A DNA stretch of 64,000 bases from Isoptericola halotolerans (GCF_013149785.1 NZ_JABEZU010000005.1:124001-188000); one strand, 5' to 3'; shown: positions 19,954 through 28,642, numbered from the stretch's first letter. Translations and numbers: made by a program. The notes: a model not told the origin generated them from the letters alone.

Positions 19954-21108
19954 GTGAACGCGACTTCTCGCTCCGCCCTGCCTGCCGCCCGGCGCCTCGT
20001 CGTCAAGATCGGGTCGTCGTCCCTGACCCGACCGGACGGCCACCTCGACGTGGCCGCGCTGGGTGCCCTCGTGGACGTGCTGGCCGAGCGCCGGTCGCTG
20101 GGTCAGGAGGTGGTGCTGGTCACCTCCGGCGCCATCGCCGCGGGCATCGGCCCGGCGGGGCTGACTGCGCGGCCGCGAGACCTCGCGACGATGCAGGCCT
20201 GCGCCATGCTCGGACAGGGCGAGCTGGTGGCCCGGTACAGCGAGGCCTTCGCCGTGCACGGGCTACGGGTGGGGCAGGCGTTGCTGACGGCGGAGGACAC
20301 CGTGCGCCGGGTCCGCTACCGCAACGCGCAGCGGTCCCTGGAGAAGCTGCTCGCACTCGGGGTGGTGCCGGTCGTCAACGAGAACGACGCGGTCACGATC
20401 GACGAGCTCCGCTTCGGCGACAACGACCGGCTCGCCGCTCTGGTATCGCACCTGGTGCGGGCCGACGCCATGGTGCTGCTGACGGACGTCGACGGTCTGC
20501 ACGACGCCCCGCCCAGCCGGCCCGGTGCCCGGCGGATCTCGTACGTGGCGGACCTCGCCGACGTCGCCGGCGTCGAGGTCACGGCCCGGGGGAGCAGCGT
20601 CGGGACCGGGGGGATGGTCACCAAGCTGGAGTCGGTGCGGATCGCGACGGAGGCCGGTGTCCCCGTCGTCCTGACCGCGGCCGGGCACGTCGCCACGGCG
20701 CTGGCCGGCGGGGACGTCGGCACGTTCTTCGCCGCGGGTGGCAAGCGGACGACGGCGCGCCGGCTCTGGATCGCCCACGCGGCCCGTGCGGCGGGGCGCC
20801 TGCACCTGGACGCCGGGGCGGCCCGGGCGGTGCTCGGCGGACGGGCGTCCTTGCTGCCTGCCGGGATCACCCGGGTCGAGGGGCAGTTCGACGCGGGTGA
20901 CCCGGTCGAGCTCGTCGCCCCAGACGGCACCGTCGTCGCCCGAGGGCTCGTGGCCTACGACGCCGCCGAGCTCCCGCCGCTGCTCGGGCGCTCCACGTAC
21001 GAGCTGCGTGCGGACCTCGGTGAGGGGTACGACCGCGAGGTGGTGCACCGCGACGACCTCGTGCTCGAAGGACGGAACGGCCTGTCGTCGTCCGGCTCGG
21101 CGACGTAG
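19954..21108 (+). CDS. proB: Glutamate 5-kinase
   Basis: The 384-residue product starts at the GTG at 19954 ([24 protein letters not shown]). It has an amino-acid kinase domain with [17 protein letters not shown] and [25 protein letters not shown]-type motifs. [20 protein letters not shown] follows in the kinase domain, then a C-terminal PUA domain (from about residue 280). It phosphorylates glutamate in the first, proline-inhibited step of proline synthesis. proB ends in TAG at 21106-21108, and this TAG doubles as the first bases of the TAGTCT -10 element of proA. Confidence 0.96.
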   Translation: MNATSRSALPAARRLVVKIGSSSLTRPDGHLDVAALGALVDVLAERRSLGQEVVLVTSGAIAAGIGPAGLTARPRDLATMQACAMLGQGELVARYSEAFAVHGLRVGQALLTAEDTVRRVRYRNAQRSLEKLLALGVVPVVNENDAVTIDELRFGDNDRLAALVSHLVRADAMVLLTDVDGLHDAPPSRPGARRISYVADLADVAGVEVTARGSSVGTGGMVTKLESVRIATEAGVPVVLTAAGHVATALAGGDVGTFFAAGGKRTTARRLWIAHAARAAGRLHLDAGAARAVLGGRASLLPAGITRVEGQFDAGDPVELVAPDGTVVARGLVAYDAAELPPLLGRSTYELRADLGEGYDREVVHRDDLVLEGRNGLSSSGSAT

Positions 21109-21111
21109 TCT
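21106..21111 (+). promoter_or_regulatory. Leaderless-type -10 of proA, overlapping the proB stop
   Basis: TAGTCT lies exactly 7 bases before the proA ATG (21119), and its first three bases are the proB stop codon. No Shine-Dalgarno sequence precedes proA. This suggests a separate leaderless proA transcript in addition to read-through from proB. Confidence 0.45.
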
Positions 21112-21118
21112 CGAGGGC

Positions 21119-22450
21119 ATGACCACGACGTTCGATCCCACGCCTCCCAGGACACCCGGCACCGTGCAGCGACCGCAGCCGGACGCCGAGGTCGCGGTGG
21201 CGGTCCAGGACGTCGCCCGGCGCGCCCAGACCGCCTCGCGTGCGCTGGCCACGGCCAACCGTGCGACGAAGGACGCCGCGCTGCACGCGGTCGCCGACGC
21301 CCTCGTCGCGTCGTCGGCCGAGATCGTGGCAGCGAACGCCGACGACGTGGCCCGTGGCCGGGAGGGCGGCATGAGCGACGGTCTCCTCGACCGCCTCACC
21401 CTCACCCGGGAGCGCGTGGGCGCGATCGCCGACGCGCTGCGCGAGCTCGCGGCGCTGCCCGACCCGGTCGGCGAGGTGGTGCGCGGCAGCACGCTGCCCA
21501 ACGGCCTGCGGGTGCGCCAGCTGCGCGTACCGATGGGCGTGGTCGGCATGATCTACGAGGCGCGACCGAACGTGACCGTCGACGCGGCCGGCCTGGCGCT
21601 GAAGTCCGGCAACGCGGTCATCCTGAGGGGTGGGAGCGCGGCGTCGTCGTCCAACACCGTGATCGTGGACGTGATGCGCCGTGCGCTGGAGGACCGCGGA
21701 CTTCCCGGTGATCTCGTGCAGTCCATCGACCGGTTCGGACGGCCTGGCGGCGTCGCCCTGATGCAGGCCCGTGGCCTCGTCGACCTGCTGGTGCCCCGCG
21801 GTGGGGCGGACCTGATCCGGACGGTCGTGGAGCAGTCGACCGTGCCGGTCATCGAGACAGGGACGGGCAACGTGCACGTCTACGTCGACGCCACCGCCGA
21901 CGTCCCGACGGCGGTCGAGATCGTCATGAACGCCAAGACCCAGCGCGTCGGCGTCTGCAACGCCGCCGAGACGCTGCTGGTGCACGTCGACGTCGCCGAG
22001 GCGTTCCTGCCGGCGGCGCTCGCCGCGCTCGGCGGAGCCGGCGTCGTGCTGCACGGTGACGAGGGCACGCGTGCCCATGCCCCGGAGAGCGTCGAGATCA
22101 CCCCGGCCGCCGACGACGACTGGGCCACGGAGTACCTCGCGGCCGAGCTCGCCGTACGGGTGGTCGGGTCGTTGGACGAGGCGATCGACCACATCCGCAC
22201 CTGGAGCTCCGGACACACCGAGGCGATCGTCACCCAGGACCTGGCCGCGTCCGAGCGGTTCGTGGCCGAGGTCGACTCGGCAGCGGTGATGGTGAACGCC
22301 TCGACGAGGTTCACCGACGGCGGCCAGCTGGGGATGGGCGCGGAGATCGGCATCTCGACCCAGAAGCTGCACGCGCGGGGGCCGATGGGGCTGGCCGAGC
22401 TGACCACGACCAAGTGGGTGGTGCACGGTGACGGCCACGTACGGCCCTGA
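21119..22450 (+). CDS. proA: Gamma-glutamyl phosphate reductase
   Basis: The 443-residue product starts [17 protein letters not shown]. It belongs to the aldehyde dehydrogenase superfamily and is the NADPH-dependent second step of proline synthesis. Recognisable blocks are [36 protein letters not shown], the catalytic cysteine in [18 protein letters not shown], and [37 protein letters not shown]. The first 30 residues are a non-conserved extension. It lies directly downstream of proB. Confidence 0.97.
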   Translation: MTTTFDPTPPRTPGTVQRPQPDAEVAVAVQDVARRAQTASRALATANRATKDAALHAVADALVASSAEIVAANADDVARGREGGMSDGLLDRLTLTRERVGAIADALRELAALPDPVGEVVRGSTLPNGLRVRQLRVPMGVVGMIYEARPNVTVDAAGLALKSGNAVILRGGSAASSSNTVIVDVMRRALEDRGLPGDLVQSIDRFGRPGGVALMQARGLVDLLVPRGGADLIRTVVEQSTVPVIETGTGNVHVYVDATADVPTAVEIVMNAKTQRVGVCNAAETLLVHVDVAEAFLPAALAALGGAGVVLHGDEGTRAHAPESVEITPAADDDWATEYLAAELAVRVVGSLDEAIDHIRTWSSGHTEAIVTQDLAASERFVAEVDSAAVMVNASTRFTDGGQLGMGAEIGISTQKLHARGPMGLAELTTTKWVVHGDGHVRP

Positions 22451-22507
22451 GCGCCCGTCGTGAGAGACTGTGCCCCGACCTGACCCGACCACCCCTGAGG
22501 AGCCACC

Positions 22508-22660
22508 GTGCTGCACACCGCCGTCCAGGTAGCCGAGGAGGCTGCCGCGCACGCGTCGACCGGGATCTCGCCGATCATGCTCGGCGTGCTGTCCTTCGGT
22601 GGCTTCGTCGTCGCGCTCCTGGCGACGTTCGCCTTCCGCAACGCCAGCAACAAGCACTGA
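22508..22660 (+). CDS. Small single-span membrane protein between proA and nadD
   Basis: This 50-residue frame starts with GTG and is preceded by TGAGGAGCCACC, a strong ribosome binding site. The product reads [18 protein letters not shown], then one hydrophobic segment ([24 protein letters not shown]), then RNASNKH. The topology predicts one membrane helix with a short basic tail in the cytoplasm. Small proteins of this kind occur between proA and nadD in other actinomycetes as far as I recall. The function is unknown. The nadD start lies 17 bases downstream. Confidence 0.75.
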   Translation: MLHTAVQVAEEAAAHASTGISPIMLGVLSFGGFVVALLATFAFRNASNKH

Positions 22661-22676
22661 CGCGGCCCGCCGAACG

Positions 22677-23282
22677 GTGAGCCAGCAGCGTCGTCCCCGC
22701 ATCGGGGTGATGGGCGGGACCTTCGACCCCATCCACCACGGTCACCTCGTGGCGGCGAGCGAGGTGGCGGCGTTGCTCGATCTCGACGAGGTCGTCTTCG
22801 TCCCGACCGGCAAGCCCAGCTTCAAGCAGGACACCCAGGTGTCCCCGGCCGAGCACCGCTACCTCATGACGGTCATCGCCACGGCGTCCAACCCCCGGTT
22901 CACGGTGAGTCGGGTGGACATCGACCGGCCGGGTCTGACCTACACGGTCGACACGCTGCGCGATCTGCGTCAGGATCGTCCGGACGCCGACCTGTACTTC
23001 ATCACGGGCGCGGACGCGATCGAACAGCTGTTGACGTGGAAGGACACGGGGTCGCTGTGGGAGATGGCTCATTTCGTGGCCGTCACCCGGCCTGGCCACC
23101 GGCTCACCGTCGAAGGCCTGCCTCCGGAGGGTGTCACGACGCTCGAGGTGCCCGCGCTCGCGATCTCGTCCACGGACTGCCGCCGGCGCGCGGAAGCGGG
23201 TCAGCCGGTCTGGTACCTGGTGCCGGACGGCGTCGTCCAGTACATCGCCAAGCACGGTCTGTATCGAGGTCTCGATGAGTGA
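22677..23282 (+). CDS. nadD: Nicotinate-nucleotide adenylyltransferase
   Basis: The 201-residue product starts at the GTG at 22677. The nucleotidyltransferase signature [15 protein letters not shown] (GxFxPxHxGH) is followed by [20 protein letters not shown] and the C-terminal ISSTDCRRR (ISST/S-x-R motif). NadD joins nicotinate mononucleotide and ATP to give deamido-NAD in NAD synthesis. Its end overlaps the next gene by 8 bases. nadD, the proline-rich protein and rsfS form one tightly packed transcription unit. Confidence 0.96.
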   Translation: MSQQRRPRIGVMGGTFDPIHHGHLVAASEVAALLDLDEVVFVPTGKPSFKQDTQVSPAEHRYLMTVIATASNPRFTVSRVDIDRPGLTYTVDTLRDLRQDRPDADLYFITGADAIEQLLTWKDTGSLWEMAHFVAVTRPGHRLTVEGLPPEGVTTLEVPALAISSTDCRRRAEAGQPVWYLVPDGVVQYIAKHGLYRGLDE

Positions 23283-24399
23283 CAACACGTCCCGGCCGCT
23301 GACACGTCGGGAGATCCGCGAGCGCGAGCAGGCGGCTGCCGAGGCGGCCGCCCGTCAGTCCGCCCCGGGCGGCTCGGCACCGGTGCCCGGTGCCGGCCCG
23401 GCCGCCTTCGGTCGTGGCGTGCCCAGCGCATCCTCGCCGCCGCCCGCACCCCCCGGCACGGGCGCCGGTGCGCCGCCGTCGCGCCGGTCGTTGCGCGAGC
23501 AGCAGGCGCCGACGGCGAGCGCGGCGTCCGCCCCGGCACCGACCGTCCGTCCGCCGTCGACCTCCGGCGGTGTGCGAGGGCTCGACGAGACCGGCAGGCT
23601 CGCGCCCGTGCGCCGACCCGGTGACGGCGGCGCAGCTCCGTCGGCACCGGCTCCGGCCCCGGCACCGTCGTCGCCCACGAGGACCCCGACCCGCACCTCG
23701 ATGCGGTCGCCGTCGCCCTTCGCCCCGTCGGCGACGAGCGCGCCGGACGCACCGCGCCCCTCCGCGGGTCCCACGGACCAGGGGCCGCGCTCGCCGTTCG
23801 GCGGGCCACCCTCCCGTGCGACCACGCCCGCGCCGGCAGGTGCCGAGCCCGTGCCGAACCCGTTCGACGGCGCTACCCCCAGCCGGCGCTCCGCCTACGG
23901 CTCGGGCGCCCCGGCTCCGACGAGGTCGCCGGCGACGCCGGCGCCGGCCGCGCCCATGCCGTCCCGGGGTGCGCCGGCGTGGCCCGGCACGCCGGCCCCG
24001 GCCGGCCCGTCGGCGCCGGACCCGGACGCGACCGCGGTGGCACCGCCGTTGCCCTGGGGCACGCCGGGCCCGGCCGCCGCGAGCTCGCGCTCGGCCGCCG
24101 AACCGGTCGGCGCACCGCAGGCACCGGTGCAGGACTCCGCCGCGTCACCCTTCGCGTCGGTGGTCGGCCACGGGCAGCCCGCGCGGGTCGATCTCGCTGA
24201 CGACGTGGACGAGGACGAGGAGTGGGACGAGCCGGAGCCGTCGTACACCTGGCTGCACTACATCGTGCTCGTGGTCGTGGCGTTCGTCCTCGGCCTGCTG
24301 CTGTGGAACGTCTTGCTGGACGGACCGGACGACGAGAGCTTCGGGACCGAGGAGGCGTCCGTCTCCGTCGTGACGCCCCACGAGGGGAGGGCGCGATGA
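23275..24399 (+). CDS. Pro/Ala-rich membrane-anchored protein between nadD and rsfS
   Basis: A 374-residue protein with a low-complexity body. It begins [19 protein letters not shown] (basic, helical), then about 280 residues rich in Pro, Ala, Ser and Gly with repeated [15 protein letters not shown]-like patches. It ends in an acidic stretch ([18 protein letters not shown]), one membrane helix ([22 protein letters not shown]) and a short tail. The layout suggests a cytoplasmic disordered domain anchored by a C-terminal helix. No enzyme motif is seen. It overlaps nadD by 8 bases and rsfS by 4 (ATGA), so it is co-translated with both. The function is unknown. Confidence 0.75.
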   Translation: MSDNTSRPLTRREIREREQAAAEAAARQSAPGGSAPVPGAGPAAFGRGVPSASSPPPAPPGTGAGAPPSRRSLREQQAPTASAASAPAPTVRPPSTSGGVRGLDETGRLAPVRRPGDGGAAPSAPAPAPAPSSPTRTPTRTSMRSPSPFAPSATSAPDAPRPSAGPTDQGPRSPFGGPPSRATTPAPAGAEPVPNPFDGATPSRRSAYGSGAPAPTRSPATPAPAAPMPSRGAPAWPGTPAPAGPSAPDPDATAVAPPLPWGTPGPAAASSRSAAEPVGAPQAPVQDSAASPFASVVGHGQPARVDLADDVDEDEEWDEPEPSYTWLHYIVLVVVAFVLGLLLWNVLLDGPDDESFGTEEASVSVVTPHEGRAR

Positions 24400-24839
24400 C
24401 GGCCACGGACCGCGCGGTCGAGCTGGCGGTCGTCGCCGCGCGCGCTGCCTCGGACCGCAAGGCGCAGGAGATCATCGCGCTGGACGTCAGCGAGCAGCTC
24501 GTCCTCACCGACGTCTTCCTCATCGCCTCCGGGACGAACGAGCGTCAGGTCGTCGCCGTCGTCGACGCCGTCGAGGAGGCGATGCTCGCCGCGGGCGCGA
24601 AGGCGATCCGCCGGGAGGGCAAGGCCGAGGGACGGTGGGTGCTGCTCGACTTCGGCGACGTGGTCGTCCACGTGCAGCACGCCGAGGACCGCGTCTACTA
24701 CGCGCTCGAGCGTCTCTGGAAGGACTGCCCCGAGGTCGTGCTGCCCGAGGACGCCCGGGGCGGCGACGGGGCGGCTGCCCGCGCGGAGTTCGGCGGTTCC
24801 TCGCCCGACGGCACGATCCACCTCTCCGGCGGGGTGTGA
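24396..24839 (+). CDS. rsfS: Ribosome silencing factor RsfS
   Basis: A 147-residue Iojap/RsfS-family protein. Conserved stretches are KAQEIIALDVSEQLVLTDVFLIASGTNERQV, REGKAEGRWVLLDFGDVVVHV and RVYYALERLW. RsfS binds L14 on the 50S subunit and blocks joining with 30S when nutrients are scarce. The C-terminal 30 residues (GGDGAAARAEFGGSSPDGTIHLSGG) are an unconserved tail. The ATG overlaps the preceding stop. Confidence 0.95.
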   Translation: MTATDRAVELAVVAARAASDRKAQEIIALDVSEQLVLTDVFLIASGTNERQVVAVVDAVEEAMLAAGAKAIRREGKAEGRWVLLDFGDVVVHVQHAEDRVYYALERLWKDCPEVVLPEDARGGDGAAARAEFGGSSPDGTIHLSGGV

Positions 24840-24846
24840 CCCGGAC

Positions 24847-25533
24847 ATGACGGCTGGGACCATCGTGCTGCTGCGCCACGGACGAACCGCGTACAACGCG
24901 GCACTGCGTCTGCAGGGGCAGATCGACATCCCGTTGGACGAGGTGGGCAGGTGGCAGGCCGCCGAGGGTGCGTCAGCACTCCTGGCCTCCCACCGGGCGA
25001 CGCGCATCGTCTCCTCGGACCTGGTGCGTGCCGTGGACACCGCGGGCGCGTACGCGCGGCTCGTCGGGGCACCGGTCGAGGTCGACGTCCGGCTGCGCGA
25101 GCGGTCGTTCGGCGACTGGGAAGGGCTCACGGCCGACGAGATGGCGGCCGGCTGGCCCGCCGAGCGCGACGAGTGGCGCCGTGGCGGCGAGCCGCAGGGC
25201 ATCGGTGCGGAGACCAAGGTCGAGGTGGCGGCTCGCATGGTCGAGGCGGTGCTCGAGCACGCGGAGCGGCTCCAGGGTGACGAGAGTCTCGTGGTCGTCT
25301 CGCACGGCGCAGCGATCTCGTTGGCCATCACCGGCCTGCTCGGTCTGGACGCCGCCGGCTGGCGAGGCATCTCCGGCATGCACAACGTGCACTGGTCCCA
25401 CCTGCACCGATCCGCTCCGGGAGCGGTCCCGGGGTGGCGTCTCGTGGCGCACAACGTGGGGGCCGGCTACCCGCTGGACCGCTGGCAGGCAGGCCCGCAC
25501 GCGGATTTGGAGCCAGAGCCGAAGTCTGCCTAA
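24847..25533 (+). CDS. Histidine phosphatase superfamily protein (phosphoglycerate mutase-like)
   Basis: A 228-residue protein with the RHG motif LLRHGRTAYNAALRLQGQIDIPLDEVG at the N-terminus. SSDLVRAVDTAG, LRERSFGDWEGLTADE and the second catalytic His in VVVSHGAAISL follow. In many actinomycetes a gene of this family follows rsfS and is annotated phosphoglycerate mutase; it more probably acts on a phosphorylated small molecule or a sugar phosphate. It lies 7 bases after rsfS. Its TAA stop coincides with the -10 of the tRNA promoter. Confidence 0.9.
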   Translation: MTAGTIVLLRHGRTAYNAALRLQGQIDIPLDEVGRWQAAEGASALLASHRATRIVSSDLVRAVDTAGAYARLVGAPVEVDVRLRERSFGDWEGLTADEMAAGWPAERDEWRRGGEPQGIGAETKVEVAARMVEAVLEHAERLQGDESLVVVSHGAAISLAITGLLGLDAAGWRGISGMHNVHWSHLHRSAPGAVPGWRLVAHNVGAGYPLDRWQAGPHADLEPEPKSA

Positions 25534-25536
25534 GAT
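25507..25536 (+). promoter_or_regulatory. Putative tRNA-Ala promoter
   Basis: TTGGAG (25507-25512), an 18-base spacer and TAAGAT (25531-25536) precede the tRNA by about 75 bases. The local AT-rich TAAGATATCT stands out from the GC-rich surroundings. The -10 overlaps the stop codon of the upstream phosphatase gene. Confidence 0.45.
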
Positions 25537-25611
25537 ATCTCCGTTCCCAAGGGGCGCAAGCCCCCAGGAAGTGCACGAACCACCCGAATCCGGCGTCCGC
25601 GTCAGGTTCAC

Positions 25612-25687
25612 GGGGCTGTGGCGCAGCTGGTAGCGCATCTGCATGGCATGCAGAGGGTCAGGGGTTCGAGTCCCCTCAGCTCCACCA
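25612..25687 (+). tRNA. tRNA-Ala (anticodon GGC)
   Basis: The cloverleaf folds completely. The acceptor GGGGCTG pairs with CAGCTCC with one G-T pair. The anticodon stem TCTGC/GCAGA encloses the loop ATGGCAT with anticodon GGC, which reads GCC/GCT alanine codons. The T arm is AGGGG-TTCGAGT-CCCCT. The CCA end is encoded (25685-25687). A strong terminator follows at 25699-25738. Confidence 0.96.
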
Positions 25688-25698
25688 GAAGGATCATG

Positions 25699-25738
25699 AA
25701 CGACGAAGGCCCTGCCGAGAGGCGGGGCCTTCGTCGTT
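25699..25738 (+). terminator. Rho-independent-type terminator after tRNA-Ala
   Basis: A long hairpin with arms AACGACGAAGGCCC and GGGCCTTCGTCGTT-like pairing, plus an inner GCC/GGC pair around a GAGA loop, ends at TTCT. It lies 11 bases after the tRNA. It can also serve the convergent phosphatase at 25765 on the minus strand. Confidence 0.85.
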
Positions 25739-25764
25739 CTCAGAACCGCCCCCACGTGCGGTCC

Positions 25765-26367
25765 TCAGGGCCGGGGCGCGCGTGGGAACCCGGTCCACCG
25801 CAGCGCCGCGGGCAGGTGGCTCTGGTCGTTGAACATCACCAGACCGGCCGGCTGACCCGGGCGGTGCTCGATGACGGTCAGCGCCGTGTTGGCGCTCTCG
25901 AGGCCGAGCCACCGTTGCGTGGGGGAGCCGAGCGCGTCGCGGACCAGCCAGGCGATCGGGTAGGCATGGGTGACGAGGACCTCGTGGGCGTCTCCTGGCC
26001 CGGCGGTCCCGACGGCGAAGCGGCGGGTCAGCGATCGCGAGACCTGTCGGCCCGCAGCGGCCTCGGCGGCGTCGAACCCGTCGAAGAACGGCCTCCACGC
26101 CGGCGGCATCTCGTCGTCCGCCGGGACGTCGGGGACGTGGTCGACCAGCTCTGGAGCCTCGGCCACCTCGACGCCGGGTCCGAGCCGTGCGGCGATCTCC
26201 TGGGCGCTGGTGGCCGCGCGGGGAAGCGGTGAGTGCCAGACGGCGTCGACGGGCAGGTGCGCGAGCCTGCTGCCGAGAAGGCGGGCCTGCTCGCGGCCGA
26301 CGTCGGTGAGCTCTCCGAAGGGATCGGCGTGACCGTGCCGCGCGAGGTAGAGAAATCGGGTCGCCAT
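25765..26367 (-). CDS. Histidine phosphatase family protein
   Basis: The product is 200 residues from the ATG at 26367. The N-terminal RHG motif is seen in FLYLARHGHADPFGELTDVGREQA. DAVWHSPLPRAATSAQEIAARL and the second histidine in EVLVTHAYPIAWLVRDAL also fit the family. The substrate is unknown. This is the second histidine phosphatase in 2 kb, but its low similarity to the one at 24847 argues against recent duplication. It lies 14 bases downstream of the phosphohistidine enzyme gene on the same strand, so they may be co-transcribed. Confidence 0.88.
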   Translation of the reverse strand: MATRFLYLARHGHADPFGELTDVGREQARLLGSRLAHLPVDAVWHSPLPRAATSAQEIAARLGPGVEVAEAPELVDHVPDVPADDEMPPAWRPFFDGFDAAEAAAGRQVSRSLTRRFAVGTAGPGDAHEVLVTHAYPIAWLVRDALGSPTQRWLGLESANTALTVIEHRPGQPAGLVMFNDQSHLPAALRWTGFPRAPRP

Positions 26368-26381
26368 GGGTCTCCCAGGGG

Positions 26382-27533
26382 TCAGGACGGCGCGAGGCGG
26401 ACCGTGCCCGCCGTGCCGTCGACGGTGACAGGGCTCCCGTCGAGGATCGCGGTGGTGGCGCCGCGGACCCCCAGGGCAGCAGGGAGGCCCTGCTCGCGTG
26501 CCACGATCGCGGCGTGGCTGAGCGCTCCGCCGACCTCGGTGACGATGCCCGCCGCGACGCGGAACAGGGGCGTCCACGCCGGGTCGGTGTCGCGGCAGAC
26601 CACGATGTCTCCGGGGCGCACCCGGGGGATGTCGGACGGACCGTGCAGCACGCGGGCCGTCCCGGAGGCCGTCCCGTGGGAGCCGGGCGTACCGGCCAGG
26701 AGCAGGCCCGGCGCGTCGGGGACGGTGATGCGCCACGAGGGCAGCGGCGCGGTGATCGGTCTGGCCTGGAGCAGCCGGAGCGTGCGGCCCGCGAGCGCCC
26801 ACTCGACGTCCTGAGGTCGGCCGAGCTCGGCCGCGACCTGGTGACCGAGCTCGGTGAGCTCGCGGGCGGTGCCGTCGTCGAGGGTGGGGGTGGCCCGGTG
26901 GGCCGGGGGGACGGCCTGCGCCGTGAGGCCGCCGACGTGCCGGTCCCTGTCCACGCGTGTCGCCTTGCTGCCGAGGGCGCGGCGGACGGCGCCGTCGGGC
27001 GCCACCAGGTAGGTGTCCGGGGTGACCGTCCCGCCGACCGTGCTCGGACCCAGACCCCAGGACGCCTCGATCCGGGTGCTGCCGCCGGTGTGCGTGGGGG
27101 TGAACATCACGCCTGAGGTGTCGGCGTCGACCAGACGCTGCACCAGCACCGCCATGGCGGTGTCGTCCTGAGCGGCGCGACCGGAGGCTGCGGACGCCCA
27201 GCAGGTGCGGATCGCGTCCATGACCGCCGGCGCTCCCCGGACGGCGAGGACGGTCGTGTACCGGCCGGCGGCGGACGTGCCCGGGGCGTCTTCGTCGGTC
27301 GCCGATGATCGGACGGCGAGGAACGGGTCACCCATCGTCGCGAGGCGTCGGGCGACGTCCCTGCGCAGAGCGTCATGGACCAGCGGATCGTCGCCGGCCC
27401 CAGCGGCTCGGTGTGCTGCGAGAGGCACGACGAACCCGTCCGGCACGGGCAGGCCCGCACGGAGCAGCGTGGCCAGTGCGGCGGCCTTGTGGCCGCACGT
27501 CGAGGCGTCGGCGTGCGCCAGTGTGGTGAGCAT
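26382..27533 (-). CDS. Two-domain PEP-synthase/PPDK-like ATP-grasp and phosphohistidine enzyme
   Basis: A 383-residue protein. Residues 1 to about 262 resemble the PPDK/PEP synthase ATP-binding domain: HKAAALATLLRAGLPVPDGFVV, VRSSATDEDAPGTSAAGRY, VMFTPTHTGGSTRIEASWGLG and LLQARPITAP. After a short linker comes the swivelling phosphohistidine domain (about 283-383) with the phospho-acceptor His340 in GGALSHAAIVAREQG. The PEP/pyruvate-binding barrel of PPDK is absent. So is the central substrate domain of rifampin phosphotransferase, which normally gives a protein of about 860 residues. The acceptor is therefore unknown. It is divergent from two regulator genes across a 45-base AT-rich operator region. 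Confidence 0.82.
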   Translation of the reverse strand: MLTTLAHADASTCGHKAAALATLLRAGLPVPDGFVVPLAAHRAAGAGDDPLVHDALRRDVARRLATMGDPFLAVRSSATDEDAPGTSAAGRYTTVLAVRGAPAVMDAIRTCWASAASGRAAQDDTAMAVLVQRLVDADTSGVMFTPTHTGGSTRIEASWGLGPSTVGGTVTPDTYLVAPDGAVRRALGSKATRVDRDRHVGGLTAQAVPPAHRATPTLDDGTARELTELGHQVAAELGRPQDVEWALAGRTLRLLQARPITAPLPSWRITVPDAPGLLLAGTPGSHGTASGTARVLHGPSDIPRVRPGDIVVCRDTDPAWTPLFRVAAGIVTEVGGALSHAAIVAREQGLPAALGVRGATTAILDGSPVTVDGTAGTVRLAPS

Positions 27534-27540
27534 GACCGGT

Positions 27541-27569
27541 TCAACAATCCGTTGACAATAATTTGTTGA
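27541..27569. promoter_or_regulatory. AT-rich divergent promoter/operator with three GTTGA half-sites
   Basis: The spacer between the phosphohistidine enzyme (minus) and the regulator gene (plus) contains TCAAC (27541), GTTGA (27551) and GTTGA (27565). The first pair forms an inverted repeat with a 5-base gap. TTGACA at 27552-27557 is a perfect -35 element. ACAATAATTTGT (27555-27566) is a second imperfect palindrome. The low GC and symmetry point to an autoregulated divergent promoter bound by one of the adjacent regulators. Confidence 0.55.
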
Positions 27570-27578
27570 TTCTGCAGG

Positions 27579-27983
27579 ATGTCACGCATGGAACGCAAGG
27601 ACGACCTCGACCACGAGCCGGACGCCGACCAGCGGCAGGCTCGCCGGGAGCACCGTGCGCAGGAGCGGCTCTCCGCCCTGGCGACCGGGCGCCTCGAGCC
27701 CCGTCCGTGGAGGCCGCACCCTCTGCCGCCGGCCGCCGTGGAACTGGTGCAGCTGGCCCTGTGGCGGTCGTCCGACCTGGAGACCGAGGACCTGCTCGGT
27801 GCGCTCACGTTGCTACCTGCCGCCCGGGCGGAGGTCGACGGTCTCGAGAGCGGGCTGCTCTTCACGGCGCGCAGCGCGGGGCTGACGTGGGCACAGATCG
27901 CCGACGCGATGGGCTACAGGTCCCCCCAGGCCTGCCAGCAGCACTTCACGCGGCTCACCGCCCGGCACGGCGAACGCTCGTGA
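27579..27983 (+). CDS. Small helix-turn-helix DNA-binding protein
   Basis: A 134-residue protein. The first 60 residues are charged (DDLDHEPDADQRQARREHRAQERL). The C-terminus carries a probable helix-turn-helix: SAGLTWAQIADAMGYRSPQACQQHFTRL, of the kind found in sigma-70 region 4-like and LuxR-like DNA-binding proteins. The start may be 27579 or the ATG at 27588. Its stop overlaps the GTG of the next gene (GTGA at 27980-27983), so the two are co-translated. It is a likely regulator of the divergent phosphohistidine enzyme. Confidence 0.65.
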   Translation: MSRMERKDDLDHEPDADQRQARREHRAQERLSALATGRLEPRPWRPHPLPPAAVELVQLALWRSSDLETEDLLGALTLLPAARAEVDGLESGLLFTARSAGLTWAQIADAMGYRSPQACQQHFTRLTARHGERS

Positions 27984-28612
27984 GCGCTCCGCCGACGGTG
28001 CTGCCGGTGCTGCATGCGGTGCGCCTGCTCGGCTTCGCCGATCTCCTCGAGGTCGCCGACCGTGCCGGCCTCGACCTCGAGGACACGGCCCGGGAGCTGC
28101 ATGGCGCGGCCCTCCGCGGCTGGGTCCAGCACACCTCCTTCGCCGACCTCGACGGCTGGTCGCTGACCCAGGCCGGCAAGGCCGAGAACGAGCGGCTGCT
28201 CGCTCGTGAGCGCGTCGACGCCGACCTCCACGGAGTGATCGCGGCCGGTCACCGCGAGTTCCTCCCGCTCAACGCGCGGCTGCTGCAGGCCTGCACCGAC
28301 TGGCAGCTCAGGCCCACCGGCTCCGGCCGGTGGGTGCCCAACGATCACACCGACCCCGAGCGGGACGGTCGTGTCCTGGGCGAGCTCGCAGCCCTCGCGA
28401 CCGCCCTGGCGCCGTTGGTCCAGCGCCTGGCCGGCGTGCTCGAGCGGTTCGGCGGCTACGACGTCCGTTTCGCGGCGGCGCTGCGTCGTGCGCAGTCCGG
28501 CCGGAGCGAGTGGGTCGACGGCAGCGGTGTCGACTCCTGCCACCGCGTCTGGTCCCAGCTGCACGAGGACCTGCTCGCCACGCTGGGCATCGACCGCCGG
28601 GACGAGACCTGA
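27980..28612 (+). CDS. Putative transcriptional regulator, winged-helix type
   Basis: The 210-residue product starts at the GTG at 27980. The N-terminal half reads as a winged helix: VLHAVRLLGFADLLEVADRAGLDLEDTARELHGAALRGWVQHTSFADLDGWSLTQAGKAENERLLARE. This resembles MarR-like regulators, in which the last part is the wing. The C-terminal half is helical (LALLQACTDWQLRP-like, then LAALATALAPLVQRLAGVLERFGGYDVRF) and may be a sensing domain. It is translationally coupled to the small HTH gene. Pairs of such regulators beside PEP-utilising enzymes occur in other actinomycetes as far as I recall. The ligand is unknown. Confidence 0.6.
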   Translation: MSAPPTVLPVLHAVRLLGFADLLEVADRAGLDLEDTARELHGAALRGWVQHTSFADLDGWSLTQAGKAENERLLARERVDADLHGVIAAGHREFLPLNARLLQACTDWQLRPTGSGRWVPNDHTDPERDGRVLGELAALATALAPLVQRLAGVLERFGGYDVRFAAALRRAQSGRSEWVDGSGVDSCHRVWSQLHEDLLATLGIDRRDET

Positions 28613-28642
28613 GCTGCGTCCGGTCGACCCGACACGGGTCGG

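Noticed and set aside
26382-27533. Rifampin phosphotransferase (Rph)
   Set aside because: The rifamycin-binding domain is missing, the length is 383 rather than about 860 residues, and no rifamycin-associated element was seen upstream.
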